Assembly: GCA_949775045.1 (NCBI GenBank)
Contig: OX459095.1
Coordinates: 37,136,809 to 37,200,808 of the forward strand
Direction: 5' to 3'
From: Metridium senile
Lineage: Eukaryota > Cnidaria > Anthozoa > Actiniaria > Metridiidae
Length of the DNA: 64,000 nt
Each line of letters begins with the position of its first letter. Positions within the stretch are counted from its first letter, which is position 1. Positions 63,657 to 64,000 of the stretch are shown here, piece after piece. The translations under genes and the position numbers were made by a program. The notes under the pieces are model-generated. The model saw only the letters and a program-made list of their open reading frames with translations, did no database searches and had not been told where the DNA came from.

Positions 63657-63885
63657 ATGATGGGTCTTACTCTATTTCCAGTTGCTTTGGTACTATTTCC
63701 AATTGCTTTTGGTCTATTTGCAGTTGCTTTGGTACTATTTGCAGTTGCTTTGGTACTATTTGCAGTTGCTTTGGTACTATTTGCAGTTGCTTTGGTACTA
63801 TTTGCAGTTGCTTTGGCACTATTTGCAGTTGCTTTGGGTCTATATTTGCAGTTGCTTTGGTACTATTTGCAGTTGCTTTAATTGT
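63657..63885 (+). repeat. 21-bp minisatellite, open on both strands
   Basis: About ten tandem copies of a unit near TTTGCAGTTGCTTTGGTACTA. Because the unit is a multiple of three and has no stop in several frames, long open frames appear on both strands (a seven-residue repeat such as LFAVALV or IVPKQLQ). No start context or flanking coding exon supports a gene. Confidence 0.9.
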
Positions 63886-64000
63886 CACAGCATGCCTTTA
63901 GGACTGAACAAAGGCAGCTAAAGGCACTAAAACCATTCTATTGCTCAAATATAAATAACAGCGTAATTGGTGCATTTTTATGCTAGTGCTAAGATTGATT

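Noticed and set aside
63657..63921. Three overlapping repeat-protein frames on both strands
   Set aside because: They are produced by the 21-base minisatellite; no exon signals or flanking coding sequence.

Overview
This window is AT-rich animal nuclear DNA. The best match is an anthozoan cnidarian (coral or anemone type). I infer this from a many-exon host gene with GT-AG introns, two tRNA-derived SINEs of the kind common in corals, LINE and Penelope-like fragments, and very many short foldback (MITE-like) elements. No species can be fixed from the sequence alone.

Positions 1-37,100 are almost entirely one minus-strand gene, the clustered-mitochondria protein gene (CLUH/clu). I placed 34 coding exons, from the start codon at 37,099 down to 1,193. 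Every exon-exon junction keeps phase, and about 922 codons were recovered. The C-terminal (TPR) part lies left of the window. Its introns collect mobile DNA. Intron 10 (9.8 kb) holds a 9.2-kb element with 2-kb inverted arms and a broken multi-exon transposase-like gene. Intron 18 holds a MULE-like element carrying a RecQ helicase fragment, inserted inside an older MITE. Intron 19 holds a TA-flanked and a TTAA-flanked element. Intron 14 holds a Penelope-like fragment between 81-bp inverted arms.

Positions 37,100-45,000 are mostly intergenic. They contain one plausible 3' exon of an unrecognised plus-strand gene (43,484-43,929), a possible short first exon (39,191-39,222), and several MITEs.

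Positions 45,000-59,822 contain a segmental duplication. Each copy has a LINE reverse-transcriptase remnant followed by a Myb/SANT protein gene of the TTF1/DMTF1 type. The right-hand Myb gene (58,704-59,822) is full length; the left-hand one (48,267-49,076) is truncated before its last Myb repeat. Different elements inserted into the two copies after duplication, so each copy serves as the other's empty site. Between the copies lie a broken rhodopsin-family GPCR (50,249-51,296) and a decayed LINE (53,330-55,690).

Positions 59,823-64,000 contain no gene I can support. They hold a dense series of foldback elements, a LINE tail and a 21-bp minisatellite.

The most notable signals are: RecQ helicase fragments inside two unrelated terminal-inverted-repeat elements with 8-9 bp target duplications; the large foldback element in CLUH; reciprocal empty sites in the duplication; and repeats sitting directly on CLUH splice sites, including a 38-bp unit that copies one 3' splice site four times.
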